Assembly (NCBI RefSeq): GCF_009932355.1 | Contig: NZ_LEKU01000026.1 | Location: forward strand, 1-64,000 | Source: Riemerella anatipestifer_E | GTDB lineage: Bacteria; Bacteroidota; Bacteroidia; Flavobacteriales; Weeksellaceae | Direction of reading: 5' to 3' | DNA length: 64,000 nt | Part shown: positions 27,782 through 36,548 of the stretch, in pieces | Layout of the letters: every line of letters starts with the position of its first letter | How positions within the stretch are numbered: the stretch's first letter is position 1 | Translations under genes and position numbers: made by a program | Notes under the pieces: model-generated | What the model was told of the DNA's origin: nothing | The model's database searches: none | The model's input: the letters and a program-made list of their open reading frames with translations, nothing else

Positions 27782-29089
27782 TTATTTTTGTCGGAAATAA
27801 ACTTCTATAGGTACTCCCGTGAAACCAAACTCTTTACGCAACTGATTTTCTGTAAAGCGTTTGTATGGCTCCTTAACATACTGCGGCAAATTACAGAAAA
27901 ACACAAATTGTGGTGATGGTGTAGGAAGTTGCACACAATATTTAATTTTAATGTATTTACCTTTAATAGCTGGAGGTGGCGTATGTTCAAATACAGGCAA
28001 CATCACCTCATTGAGTTTAGAAGTTTTGATTTTCTTTTTACGATTTTCATAGACTTCTATAGCTACTTCTACCGCTTTCAAAATCCTTTGCTTGGTGAGA
28101 GCAGAAATAAATAAAATAGGTACATCACTAAACTGACCGATTCTCTTTTTGATATTATTCTCAAAATCTCTCATTGTGTTGGTTTCTTTCTCCACCAAAT
28201 CCCATTTATTAACCAAAATCACAATACCTTTTCTATTTTTCTGTGCGATACCAAAAATATTCATATCCTGAGACTCCCAACCTTGTGTTGCATCTACCAT
28301 GATGACTACTACATCGGAATGCTCAATCGCTCTAACAGAACGCATTACAGAATAGAACTCCAAGTTTTCGCTCACTTTGGACTTTTTACGCATACCCGCC
28401 GTATCTACCAACACAAATTCGTGTCCGAATTTATTGTAGATGGTTTCTATACTATCCCTTGTTGTCCCCGCAATATCTGTTACAATATTTCTTTTATTGT
28501 CTAATAAAGCATTAGTAAGCGTAGATTTCCCTACATTAGGACGCCCTGCAATGGTAATTCTAGGCAGACCATCAAAAGGGTCTTTGTATTCGGTTGTTGG
28601 GAAGTCAGCCACTACTGCATCTAATAAATCTCCTGTACCAGAACCTGTTGCAGAAGAAAGTGTATAATATTTTTCTATACCCAACTGATAAAATTCCGTT
28701 GCTGGTAATTCTTCCTTAGCCGAATCTACCTTGTTTACTACAATATAGATAGGCTTATTAGACCTTCTTAACAACTCATGAATTTCTTGGTCGGTATCCG
28801 TTAAACCTTCTTCCACATTGAGCATAAATATAATAGAAGTTGCCTCATCTACTGCTAGTTGCACCTGATGACGAATTTCTTCCTCAAAAATATCATCAGT
28901 ACCTACATCATATCCTCCTGTATCTATTACGGTAAACTCTACTCCGTTCCATTCAGATTTACCGTAATGACGGTCTCTTGTAACGCCCGCTACAGAATCT
29001 ACTATAGCTTCTCTTCTTTCTAGAAGCCTGTTGAATAAAGTGGATTTCCCTACATTAGGACGCCCCACTATGGCTACAATATTTGACAT
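27782..29089 (-). CDS. der: Ribosome biogenesis GTPase Der (EngA)
   Basis: Der is a double GTPase needed for 50S subunit maturation. The 435-residue protein has two G domains, each with GRPNVGKST (residues 8-16 and near 182), a DTGG/DTAG switch, and NKVD/NKWD. A C-terminal KH-like domain follows. Length is typical. It is monocistronic between a -7 box and a terminator. Confidence 0.96.
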   Translation of the reverse strand: MSNIVAIVGRPNVGKSTLFNRLLERREAIVDSVAGVTRDRHYGKSEWNGVEFTVIDTGGYDVGTDDIFEEEIRHQVQLAVDEATSIIFMLNVEEGLTDTDQEIHELLRRSNKPIYIVVNKVDSAKEELPATEFYQLGIEKYYTLSSATGSGTGDLLDAVVADFPTTEYKDPFDGLPRITIAGRPNVGKSTLTNALLDNKRNIVTDIAGTTRDSIETIYNKFGHEFVLVDTAGMRKKSKVSENLEFYSVMRSVRAIEHSDVVVIMVDATQGWESQDMNIFGIAQKNRKGIVILVNKWDLVEKETNTMRDFENNIKKRIGQFSDVPILFISALTKQRILKAVEVAIEVYENRKKKIKTSKLNEVMLPVFEHTPPPAIKGKYIKIKYCVQLPTPSPQFVFFCNLPQYVKEPYKRFTENQLRKEFGFTGVPIEVYFRQK

Positions 29090-29127
29090 ATCAAAAAATG
29101 TTTAATAAAAAATTATTAATGGGTTAC

Positions 29128-29163
29128 TCCAACTTTTGGAGCCCAATTTTTTTTGCAAAGATA
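29128..29163 (-). promoter_or_regulatory. -7 box and small 5'-UTR hairpin of der
   Basis: On the minus strand TATCTTTG (29156-29163) is followed by a tight hairpin, CTCCAA/TTGGAG (29128-29142) with a 3-nt loop, about 40 nt before the ATG. The role of the hairpin is unknown. Confidence 0.45.
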
Positions 29164-29218
29164 GTTTAATTATAAATAATAATAAGTTTTAGCTATTTTA
29201 CCTCTAATCCCATCATAA

Positions 29219-29252
29219 ACAAAGCCTAGGCTTATACTTGCCTAAGCTTTGT
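29219..29252 (-). terminator. Stem-loop after clpB, possible terminator
   Basis: A 13-bp inverted repeat with one mismatch (29219-29231 with 29240-29252) lies 28 bp past the clpB stop. The following T tract is weak, so termination is uncertain. Confidence 0.45.
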
Positions 29253-29280
29253 CTTCGTTATAAATTATACTTTTAATTAT

Positions 29281-31872
29281 CTACTCCGCTTGTCTAAATA
29301 CCAGCCCACTCTCTTTGAAGTAATCTAAAATAATGCGGTCGCCATCGTTCACATTACCTGCGAGGATTTCTTTAGAAAGCTGGTTAAGCACTTCCTGTTG
29401 CAACAATCTCTTAAGCGGTCTTGCCCCAAACGAAGGGTCATAACCTTTCTCTCTAATGTAGTTTAGTGCATCTTCGGTAGATGTTAAAATGATATTTTTC
29501 TTTTCCAACATCTTATTAAAGCCTCTCAATAAGTACTGTATAATTTTACCTATCTCCTTCTTATTAAGCGGTTGGAAGAGCACCACCTCATCTATCCTAT
29601 TGATAAACTCTGGACGCAACGACTGTTTAAGCACTCCGAAAACTTCCTCTTTAGTTTTAGAAACTATTTCTTCCTGATTTTCTTCTGTAAGCCCTTCAAA
29701 ATTTTCTTGAATAATATGAGAGCCTAAGTTAGAAGTCATAATCACGATGGTGTTTTTAAAATTAACAACACGACCTTTATTATCCGTAAGCCTTCCGTCA
29801 TCTAACACCTGCAATAAGGTATTGAATACATCAGGGTGAGCCTTTTCTATCTCGTCTAAAAGCACTACCGAATAAGGTCTTCTTCTTACCGCTTCCGTAA
29901 GTTGTCCGCCCTCATCATAGCCTACATATCCTGGAGGAGCTCCCACCAATCTAGACACCGAATGACGCTCTTGATATTCACTCATATCAATACGAGTCAT
30001 ATTATTTTCATCATCAAATAGGAATTCTGCTAATGCTTTTGCCAGCTCGGTTTTACCTACTCCCGTAGTTCCTAAAAATAGGAATGAACCAATTGGTTTT
30101 TTCTCATCATTAAGCCCTGCACGATTTCTTCTGATAGCGTTAGCTACCGCTTCTATAGCTTCCTCTTGCCCCACTACTCTTTTGTGAAGTTCGTCTTCTA
30201 GGTGAAGTAATTTTTCTCTCTCGCTTTGGAGTAGCTTTGTTACAGGAATTCCCGTCCATTTAGAAATAACTTCGGAGATATGCTCTGCCGTTACCTCTTC
30301 TTTAATAAGTTCATTTTGGTTATTCTGCATCAGGAGTTCTATCTTACGAAGCTCCTCTTCCTTTTCCCTTAGCTTACCATACTGAATTTCTGAAACCTTG
30401 GCATAGTCACCTAATCTCTGAGCCCTTTCCGCTTCTAGTTTCAACGCCTCAATGTCTTTTTTAATCTGAGTTAAATCTTCAGACTTTTGCTTTTCTTGTA
30501 ACCACTTTGCATTGATTTCGTTTCTTTCCTCGGTTACCTTAGCTATATCCTCTTTAAGGTGGTCTATTTTAGTTTGGTTACCTTCTCTAGAAATTGCAGC
30601 AAGCTCTATCTCTAGCTGCATTAATTTTCTATCTAGAATATCCAACTCTTCAGGCTTGGAATTGATTTCCATTCTTAGTTTAGAAGAAGCCTCGTCTATC
30701 AAGTCAATAGCTTTATCTGGAAGAAAACGGTCTGATATATAACGCTGAGACATTTCCACCGCAGCGATAATAGCTTCATCTTTAATCCTGATTTTATGAT
30801 GGAATTCGTACTTATCCTTAATCCCCCTCAAGATAGAAATTGCCGACTCCGTGTCTGGTTCTTCCACCATTACTTTTTGGAAACGACGTTCCAATGCTTT
30901 ATCTTTTTCAAAATATTTTTGATACTCGTTAAGCGTGGTTGCTCCTATAGCTCTAAGCTCTCCTCTAGCCAAAGCTGGTTTTAGGATATTAGCAGCATCC
31001 ATGGCTCCTTCTCCACCTCCAGCACCTACTAGAGTGTGTATTTCATCTATAAACAAGATGATTTGTCCATCGGATTTCGTTACTTCATTAACCACAGATT
31101 TCAGACGCTCTTCAAACTCGCCTTTGTATTTAGCCCCAGCAACCAATGCTCCCATATCTAAGGAATAAAGTGTTTTATCCATTAGGTTTTCTGGTACATC
31201 TCCCGAAATAATCCTGTGTGCAATCCCTTCAGCAATAGCAGTTTTACCAACTCCAGGCTCTCCTATAAGGATAGGATTGTTTTTGGTTCTCCTAGAAAGA
31301 ATTTGCAATACACGGCGGATTTCCTCATCTCTACCAATCACAGGGTCTAGTTTGCCCTCCGCAGCGAGTTCGTTAAAATTCTTAGCATACTTGCTCAAAC
31401 TTTGATAAGTTTCCTCCGAACTCGCCGAAGTAGCCTTACTCCCTTTCCTAAGCTCTTTTATTCCTGCTTCTAGCAAAGCCTTGGTAACTCCCATATCTTT
31501 AAGTAAAGAAGATACCGAAGATGAAACCTCTATCAAAGCCAACCAAAGGTGTTCTATAGTAACATATTCGTCTCCCATTTTTTTAGCCAAATTAGGAGCT
31601 TCCAAAAGCACTCTATTACCTGCTTGGGAAAGATACAAACTACCACCTTCTACCTTAGGAAGTGTTTCTAAATTTTGCCTGTTACGCTCTCTGATGAGAG
31701 TAGCATCTGCTTCTGATTTTTTTAGTAGAAAGCTAGAAATGGTATCATCGCTTTCAAAAATACCCTCCAAAATATGCTGAGGTTCTATACTTTGGTGCCC
31801 GAACGCCATAGCTAACTGCTGTGCCTTCTGAATCACCTCTTGTGATTTTACTGTAAACTGATTTAAATTCAT
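29281..31872 (-). CDS. clpB: ATP-dependent disaggregase ClpB
   Basis: ClpB is a Hsp100 AAA+ chaperone that pulls proteins out of aggregates with DnaK. The 863-residue protein has the Clp N domain, AAA1 with GEPGVGKTA near residue 205, a long coiled-coil middle domain (about 410-525), AAA2 with GTTGVGKTE near 605, and the C-terminal D2 small domain. Length and order are standard. Upstream are two 23-bp direct repeats that may bind a regulator. It appears monocistronic. Confidence 0.97.
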   Translation of the reverse strand: MNLNQFTVKSQEVIQKAQQLAMAFGHQSIEPQHILEGIFESDDTISSFLLKKSEADATLIRERNRQNLETLPKVEGGSLYLSQAGNRVLLEAPNLAKKMGDEYVTIEHLWLALIEVSSSVSSLLKDMGVTKALLEAGIKELRKGSKATSASSEETYQSLSKYAKNFNELAAEGKLDPVIGRDEEIRRVLQILSRRTKNNPILIGEPGVGKTAIAEGIAHRIISGDVPENLMDKTLYSLDMGALVAGAKYKGEFEERLKSVVNEVTKSDGQIILFIDEIHTLVGAGGGEGAMDAANILKPALARGELRAIGATTLNEYQKYFEKDKALERRFQKVMVEEPDTESAISILRGIKDKYEFHHKIRIKDEAIIAAVEMSQRYISDRFLPDKAIDLIDEASSKLRMEINSKPEELDILDRKLMQLEIELAAISREGNQTKIDHLKEDIAKVTEERNEINAKWLQEKQKSEDLTQIKKDIEALKLEAERAQRLGDYAKVSEIQYGKLREKEEELRKIELLMQNNQNELIKEEVTAEHISEVISKWTGIPVTKLLQSEREKLLHLEDELHKRVVGQEEAIEAVANAIRRNRAGLNDEKKPIGSFLFLGTTGVGKTELAKALAEFLFDDENNMTRIDMSEYQERHSVSRLVGAPPGYVGYDEGGQLTEAVRRRPYSVVLLDEIEKAHPDVFNTLLQVLDDGRLTDNKGRVVNFKNTIVIMTSNLGSHIIQENFEGLTEENQEEIVSKTKEEVFGVLKQSLRPEFINRIDEVVLFQPLNKKEIGKIIQYLLRGFNKMLEKKNIILTSTEDALNYIREKGYDPSFGARPLKRLLQQEVLNQLSKEILAGNVNDGDRIILDYFKESGLVFRQAE

Positions 31873-31955
31873 AATGATATATGTGATTTTTGTTTAAACT
31901 TTATTTTTACACTCTGAGATTAACAAAAAGCGTTCTATCATAAAAACTACCTAAA

Positions 31956-32020
31956 AATAAGACATAATTTCCTGTTTTAAATTTACAAAACCAATAAAAT
32001 AAGACATATTTTCTTGTTTT
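31956..32020. repeat. Two imperfect 23-bp direct repeats upstream of clpB
   Basis: 31956-31978 and 31998-32020 share AATAAGACATA then TT.C.TGTTTT, with 3 differences and a 42-bp period. Each contains ACA-N8-TGT. The period is close to four helical turns. They may be operator sites for clpB or for the promoter at 32088; no known heat-shock operator is matched. Confidence 0.5.
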
Positions 32021-32087
32021 GTTTAAAATATTATCAACTTAAAGAAAAAAATAAAAGCATCACCAACTTGAAAAAAGGTAGAAGATA

Positions 32088-32115
32088 TTTGTCTAGTAGA
32101 TAAATAGTTTATACA

Positions 32116-32119
<4 letters not shown>
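32088..32119 (+). promoter_or_regulatory. Promoter of the right repeat element
   Basis: TTTG (32088-32091), a 20-bp spacer and TACATTTG (32112-32119) match the Bacteroidota promoter, with the same spacing as the left copy. Transcription would start near 32126 and read toward the HU-HIG gene. Confidence 0.65.
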
Positions 32120-32257
<138 letters not shown>

Positions 32258-32329
32258 TTAGTTTCGTGGGTATGTGCTGTATTATCTAGAAAATTCTTTA
32301 GACTTTTATCGTTAAACCAAAATATTGTT

Positions 32330-32356
32330 CCGCCAACTTTCGTTGGGGGCTTTTTT
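32330..32356 (+). terminator. Terminator-like hairpin downstream of the AC run
   Basis: A stem of about 8 bp with one mismatch (32330-32337 with 32342-32349) and loop TTTC is followed by C and six T. It could end the element's RNA. Confidence 0.55.
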
Positions 32357-32394
32357 AGTTTATCTCATTTTCAATTTAGCTTTCATCAATATCT

Positions 32395-32535
32395 ACTAAA
32401 AGCACCATTGTTTTGTCTTAAAACTTGGTCGTTCTTGTTGGGTGCTTTTAGTGTTCAGAAAGGGAGTTTTTGCTTTCTTTCTGCTTCAGCCTTTCCTCTC
32501 GTTTTGTGTGTGTTTAGAGAGGGAAGGCATTTTTT
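32395..32535 (+). other. Three consecutive stem-loops, the last terminator-like
   Basis: A 12-bp perfect inverted repeat (32395-32406 with 32441-32452), a 7-bp stem (32456-32462 with 32477-32483), and a 12-bp stem with one G-T (32489-32500 with 32517-32528) lie back to back. The last is followed by six T. The density of pairing suggests a structured RNA between the element and the HU-HIG gene. Confidence 0.5.
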
Positions 32536-32657
32536 AATGTTAGAACTTAGATATGAGATATTAGAGTTTGGTATCATCTCAACTCTTAAGTCCAATATAC
32601 AACACTCAATATCCAGAATCCAACATCTAAAATCTAACCCTTTAAATATTATAAATT

Positions 32658-33041
32658 ATGTCAATTAAGTACAAAACCATTCAGAAAGCCCAACCAGGTG
32701 TGGCGGGCGGAGGTGACAAAAAATTCTATGCATCGCCTGTGTATCAAGGAGAGAAAACTCTAGAAGGTCTTACCAAAGACATCGAGAAGATTTCTACCGT
32801 AAGTGGAGCGGACATCAGAGCGGTGCTTTATGCCCTCGTAGATGTGATGCAAACCTCATTATCAGAAGGACGAATTGTAAGGCTAGGCGAACTCGGCAGT
32901 ATGAGAGTGAGCCTTAGCAGCGAGGGCAAAGCTAAGGAAGAGGAAATAACTTCGGCAGCAATAAAGTCAGCAAAAGTATTGTTTACCCCAGGGTCTGACC
33001 TTAAAAAGATGCTACAAACGCTGAAGTTTGAGAAAGCCTAG
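32658..33041 (+). CDS. HU-HIG family DNA-binding protein
   Basis: A 127-residue HU/IHF-like protein of the Bacteroidota HU-HIG group. It has a longer N-terminal beta region (YKTIQKAQPGVAGGGDKKFYA), the dimerising helices ISTVSGADIRAVLYALVDVM, and the saddle strand with RLGELGSMRV near residue 75. The C-terminus ends in KSAKVLFTPG. Relatives are often multicopy and sit in accessory regions. No near promoter is visible, so it may depend on the promoter at 32088. A palindrome array follows directly. Confidence 0.85.
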   Translation: MSIKYKTIQKAQPGVAGGGDKKFYASPVYQGEKTLEGLTKDIEKISTVSGADIRAVLYALVDVMQTSLSEGRIVRLGELGSMRVSLSSEGKAKEEEITSAAIKSAKVLFTPGSDLKKMLQTLKFEKA

Positions 33042-33054
33042 CTACCCACAAAAA

Positions 33055-33116
33055 ATTTCCTAGCTAGGAAATCTTAATTCCCTAGTTAGGAAATTCTGAA
33101 CGCCAAGCTAGGGAAT
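33055..33116. promoter_or_regulatory. Array of three palindromes at exact 22-bp spacing
   Basis: The core CCTAGCTAGG recurs with centres at 33063/64, 33085/86 and 33107/108. The first copy is an 18-bp perfect palindrome (33055-33072), the second a near-palindrome, and the third keeps one arm. The 22-bp spacing is two helical turns, so the sites face the same side of the DNA. This is what an operator array looks like. It lies between the HU-HIG gene and the surface protein gene. Confidence 0.6.
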
Positions 33117-33181
33117 TTTAACCCAAAGAATGACAAAGAAAAAATTAAACGAAATCATTAACAACCTTAAAATTAAATTTT

Positions 33182-34948
33182 ATGAAAACAAAGACTACAA
33201 AATTAAGTGTACTTGCTTTTTTAGGACTAGGGCTAGTGGCTTATGGGCAAGATTATAGTGGTAAAATAGGGATTAACTATAACAAGCCTAATGCTACTTT
33301 AGAAATCAAAGGGAAGTCAGACAACACAGATAAGACTTTAGAAGGATTGATAATCCCAAATGTGAGTAAAAATAAAGCTTATCTCATGACGACTAATACA
33401 GAGATGCCTCTTAAAGAATCTACTTTAATCTATGTAGATAATATTTCAGATTACACCACCTCTCCAGTAGATACTAAAGTAGCAGATATTACAGAAAAAG
33501 GTTACTATTTTTGGAATGGAACCAAGTGGGTGAAAACCGTTGGGAGTATTAGTGGAAATACAGGAGGCGGACTTTGGGCAGAGAGATTTAATACTAGTAG
33601 TGGGCTAAAAGAAACCTATTTAGTTTCTGCCAATAATGATGGATTGAAATATGATTATGATAAAACAGGGCTTACACTTGATTTTATAAACCCAACAGGG
33701 AGTACTGATACCTTTGATACATCAGCCACTATTAGTAGCTACGGTTTTTTTTCAACAAGGTTTCATAATCATGGTTACGGACCTTCTCTTGCATTAAGCG
33801 GAGGAAGAGGACAAAAAAATAACCCTTTGGATTCACAAGCTGGAGATGTATTGGGTAGAATTTACTTCAATCCTGTGCTTAAAGGAAGTACACATGGTTA
33901 TGGAGCCGTTATTCAAACTAAGCTACTTGAAGTAAAATCACCAGATTCTTTTTCTACAAATTTGACACTTGGAGCAAGAGGTATTGGGGAGACCACCCCT
34001 TACTACACAATGGTTCTAACAGAAACTAACAGAGTTGGGATAGGTACAGCTAATCCCGAAAGTAGATTACAAGTAATAGGAGAAATACGAGGAAATGGGC
34101 TAAGAGCTGATGGAGCTGAAACTATGGGAGGAATGTTAATACTTCAAAATCCTAAAAAAACTGGTGATAATCAGGTTGAAAGATGGGTGTTTTCAAACAC
34201 AAATGCCGCAGATACTTCATGGGGGTCTTATCGTGATGGGCTCTCTCTATGGAAGTACAATAAGAACTCTACAGAAGGGGTATCTAACCCTGTTTTATTT
34301 ATCTCAGATAAAGGAGCTGTAGGCATTGGTCCAAATTATGTTTACAGTCCATCTTCACCAGATAACTATCCTATGACAGAACGATTAAATGTAGATGGAG
34401 CTATTTCTGCAAGGAGTCTTTTGGGTGATGGAATTCGTAATGTAGTAGCTGATGCTAACGGGAAGTTGATTATTGGAAATGAATCTAATGGAGGAGCATT
34501 GTCTAAACTTTGGTCTAATGATTCTACTACTAAATTAGTCAAGCTTATCAATATTTCTGATGGTCTTACACCTAGAACTGAGAGTAATCGTGTAACTATA
34601 GCAGATGACGGAGCTATTACTGCTAAAAGTTTTATAGGATATAACGGAGCTACCATCTTTCCAGACTATGTGTTCCAAAAGTATTATACAGGTACTTCTA
34701 GCATTAAATCAGATTATAACTTTAAAACCCTAAGCCAAGTAGAAGACTTTGTAAAGACCAATGGGCATTTACCAGGGTATTTATCAGCTTCTAAAATCAA
34801 AGAGCAAGGTTATATAGACCTTATGGCTACACAGCTTACCAATGTAGAGAAGATAGAAGAACTTTATTTACATCTTTTAGAAAAAGATAAAGAGGTAAAA
34901 GAGCTCAAAGAAAGACTAGAAAAATTAGAGAAACTCTTACAAAAATAA
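33182..34948 (+). CDS. Secreted surface protein with C-terminal coiled-coil module
   Basis: A 588-residue protein with a signal peptide (about residues 1-22, ending AYGQ). The N-terminal module has GLIIPNVSKNKAYL near residue 56 and GYYFWNGTKWVK near 107, a pattern shared with two nearby surface proteins. The middle is rich in Gly, Ser, Thr and Asn, as in fibre-like proteins (VGIGTANPESRLQVIGEIRG). The C-terminus has LPGYLSASKIKEQGYIDL then a heptad-rich helix, as seen in many Bacteroidota surface and fibre proteins. An adhesin-like role is inferred. No T9SS C-terminal signal is obvious. Confidence 0.75.
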   Translation: MKTKTTKLSVLAFLGLGLVAYGQDYSGKIGINYNKPNATLEIKGKSDNTDKTLEGLIIPNVSKNKAYLMTTNTEMPLKESTLIYVDNISDYTTSPVDTKVADITEKGYYFWNGTKWVKTVGSISGNTGGGLWAERFNTSSGLKETYLVSANNDGLKYDYDKTGLTLDFINPTGSTDTFDTSATISSYGFFSTRFHNHGYGPSLALSGGRGQKNNPLDSQAGDVLGRIYFNPVLKGSTHGYGAVIQTKLLEVKSPDSFSTNLTLGARGIGETTPYYTMVLTETNRVGIGTANPESRLQVIGEIRGNGLRADGAETMGGMLILQNPKKTGDNQVERWVFSNTNAADTSWGSYRDGLSLWKYNKNSTEGVSNPVLFISDKGAVGIGPNYVYSPSSPDNYPMTERLNVDGAISARSLLGDGIRNVVADANGKLIIGNESNGGALSKLWSNDSTTKLVKLINISDGLTPRTESNRVTIADDGAITAKSFIGYNGATIFPDYVFQKYYTGTSSIKSDYNFKTLSQVEDFVKTNGHLPGYLSASKIKEQGYIDLMATQLTNVEKIEELYLHLLEKDKEVKELKERLEKLEKLLQK

Positions 34949-35017
34949 TCTTCTTACAAAAGTCTTCCGCTTAGGCGGGAGATTTTTAGTATATTTGTGT
35001 AACAAATTAACTAGCTT

Positions 35018-35902
35018 ATGAAAAAGCAACTTTTATTTTTTTTAGGAATGCCTGCTCTAGCTTTAGCACAACTAACAGCAGGAGTTCAGACTTATAGTGT
35101 TTCGGGGCGAAGCTATGATGTTACAACACCATCTGACTATAATCCCGCTAAAGAATATCCTATCGTATTTGAGTTACACTCTTTTGATAAGGATAGAACC
35201 CAAATGAATGACCCTAATGTCATCAACGAACAACAATACATTTCCGTTCGTCCTGAGGGAACTAGCGTATTTGGGGTACGAGCTTGGAATTCTTGGAACA
35301 TCACTAAAAGCCTAGGATTTGGTGATGATGTAAATTACATCACTGCAGTTTACAACGATATTAAAACTAAACTAGGCAGTAAATTCAATGCTGATAAAGT
35401 CTATGTATATGGCTTTAGTAACGGAGGGGCTATGGCAATAAAAATGGTAGAGGAAACTTCTTTGTTTAAAGCTGCCGTCATCCGTTCTATGAGTTTTGAA
35501 AGCGGACATAACATTCCATCTACAGCTTCTAAAGTCCCGATGATATTTATTCACGGTACGGCAGACGAAACTGTACCTTATCAAGGCGGAAGCGGGAAGT
35601 ATGGTATTATGGCTCCTAATTTTGAATCTATTAAAACCACCGTTGACAAGTGGGCTTCTCATCTAGGACTTTCCCAACCTGTAGAAATAAAATATCTAAA
35701 GGGGAGTTCTACTGCATCAGATAAAGATTTCTATTTTAGAGAATATTCTAACGCTACAAACCCCATCTACTTCTTCGTGATAGATGGTGGTGTACACGCT
35801 ACAGACCAGCAATTCTCTAATAGTAACATTAAAAGAGCTATGATTAAACTAGCACAAAACCCTAAATGTTACGGTATTTATAGACTTGCTTGTGCACAAT
35901 AA
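35018..35902 (+). CDS. Secreted alpha/beta-hydrolase, LpqC/PHB-depolymerase-like esterase
   Basis: A 294-residue secreted esterase with a signal peptide (residues 1-17). The nucleophile serine lies in GFSNGG near residue 136, the acid in HGTADETVP near 185, and the histidine in GGVHATDQ near 262. The family includes feruloyl esterases and polyhydroxybutyrate depolymerases; the substrate is unknown. It lies between surface protein genes and ends at a bidirectional terminator. Confidence 0.85.
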   Translation: MKKQLLFFLGMPALALAQLTAGVQTYSVSGRSYDVTTPSDYNPAKEYPIVFELHSFDKDRTQMNDPNVINEQQYISVRPEGTSVFGVRAWNSWNITKSLGFGDDVNYITAVYNDIKTKLGSKFNADKVYVYGFSNGGAMAIKMVEETSLFKAAVIRSMSFESGHNIPSTASKVPMIFIHGTADETVPYQGGSGKYGIMAPNFESIKTTVDKWASHLGLSQPVEIKYLKGSSTASDKDFYFREYSNATNPIYFFVIDGGVHATDQQFSNSNIKRAMIKLAQNPKCYGIYRLACAQ

Positions 35903-35904
35903 CT

Positions 35905-35937
35905 AAAAAAAGAGCTACTAAAAAAGTAGCTCTTTTT
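35905..35937. terminator. Bidirectional terminator between convergent genes
   Basis: A 12-bp stem (35906-35917 with 35926-35937) with A and T flanks serves the esterase gene and the convergent surface protein gene. Confidence 0.85.
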
Positions 35938-35959
35938 ATTTCGATTAATATTTCATTAT

Positions 35960-36526
35960 TTATTTCCAAGTCCAAAAATTCCATTCTGTACCATTGTACA
36001 CACAAAGTTGTTCTTTACCTGGTGTATCATCAAAAGCCATCATCCCTGGAGCCGGATTAGCAATACTTTTTTGAACATCTTTAAATTTTGGTAATACTAA
36101 TGCCTTAGAGGTACTCTCTAAAACCAAAATACTATTAGCTGTACTACTAGAAGCCCCCATAACTACTTGAGCAGTACTTTTTTCCACATTAGATGACAAA
36201 GAGGTATTTACTGGGATAGCATTAGTGGTACTAGCCAAATAGTTTAAATCTTGCCACAATCCGTTTATTTTAACTTTTACCTTTTTATCACTTCTATCTA
36301 AGACAAATGTACCATTAGGAGTAGCTGTATTGTCTACTAAATTGGCATGAGAAACCCCAACAACCCAAGGCAGTATAATCCCTTTTTTCTCTGCATTATT
36401 AAACTCTAGAAGCACTGAATCTCCACTAGAATTAGTATTGAGAGAGCCTGTACCGATATTAACCTGAGCCTTAAGAAAAGTTCCCGCACCTAATATTACT
36501 AATATCGCTGAATATATGTATTTCAT
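35960..36526 (-). CDS. Secreted protein of unknown function, surface-module type
   Basis: A 188-residue protein with a signal peptide (MKYIYSAILVILGAGTFLKAQ, cleavage after AQ). It has KKGIILPWV near residue 47 and a C-terminal GMMAFDD followed by CVYNGTEWNFW. This matches the module in the neighbouring disrupted gene and at 33182. The frame runs 18 codons further upstream, but only the inner ATG gives a signal peptide. It starts 22 bp after the disrupted thrombospondin-3 gene, so they probably form one operon. Confidence 0.7.
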   Translation of the reverse strand: MKYIYSAILVILGAGTFLKAQVNIGTGSLNTNSSGDSVLLEFNNAEKKGIILPWVVGVSHANLVDNTATPNGTFVLDRSDKKVKVKINGLWQDLNYLASTTNAIPVNTSLSSNVEKSTAQVVMGASSSTANSILVLESTSKALVLPKFKDVQKSIANPAPGMMAFDDTPGKEQLCVYNGTEWNFWTWK

Positions 36527-36548
36527 TATTTCTATTTTTCTATTATCT

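Noticed and set aside
30935..31780. Several open frames opposite clpB
   Set aside because: They are shadows of clpB codon use, with no start signals or family motifs.
32408..32668. Plus-strand open frame of 86 codons between the AC run and the HU-HIG gene
   Set aside because: It spans several stem-loops and a terminator-like T run, overlaps the HU-HIG start, and its second half translates low-complexity AT-rich repeats. There is no promoter or family resemblance.
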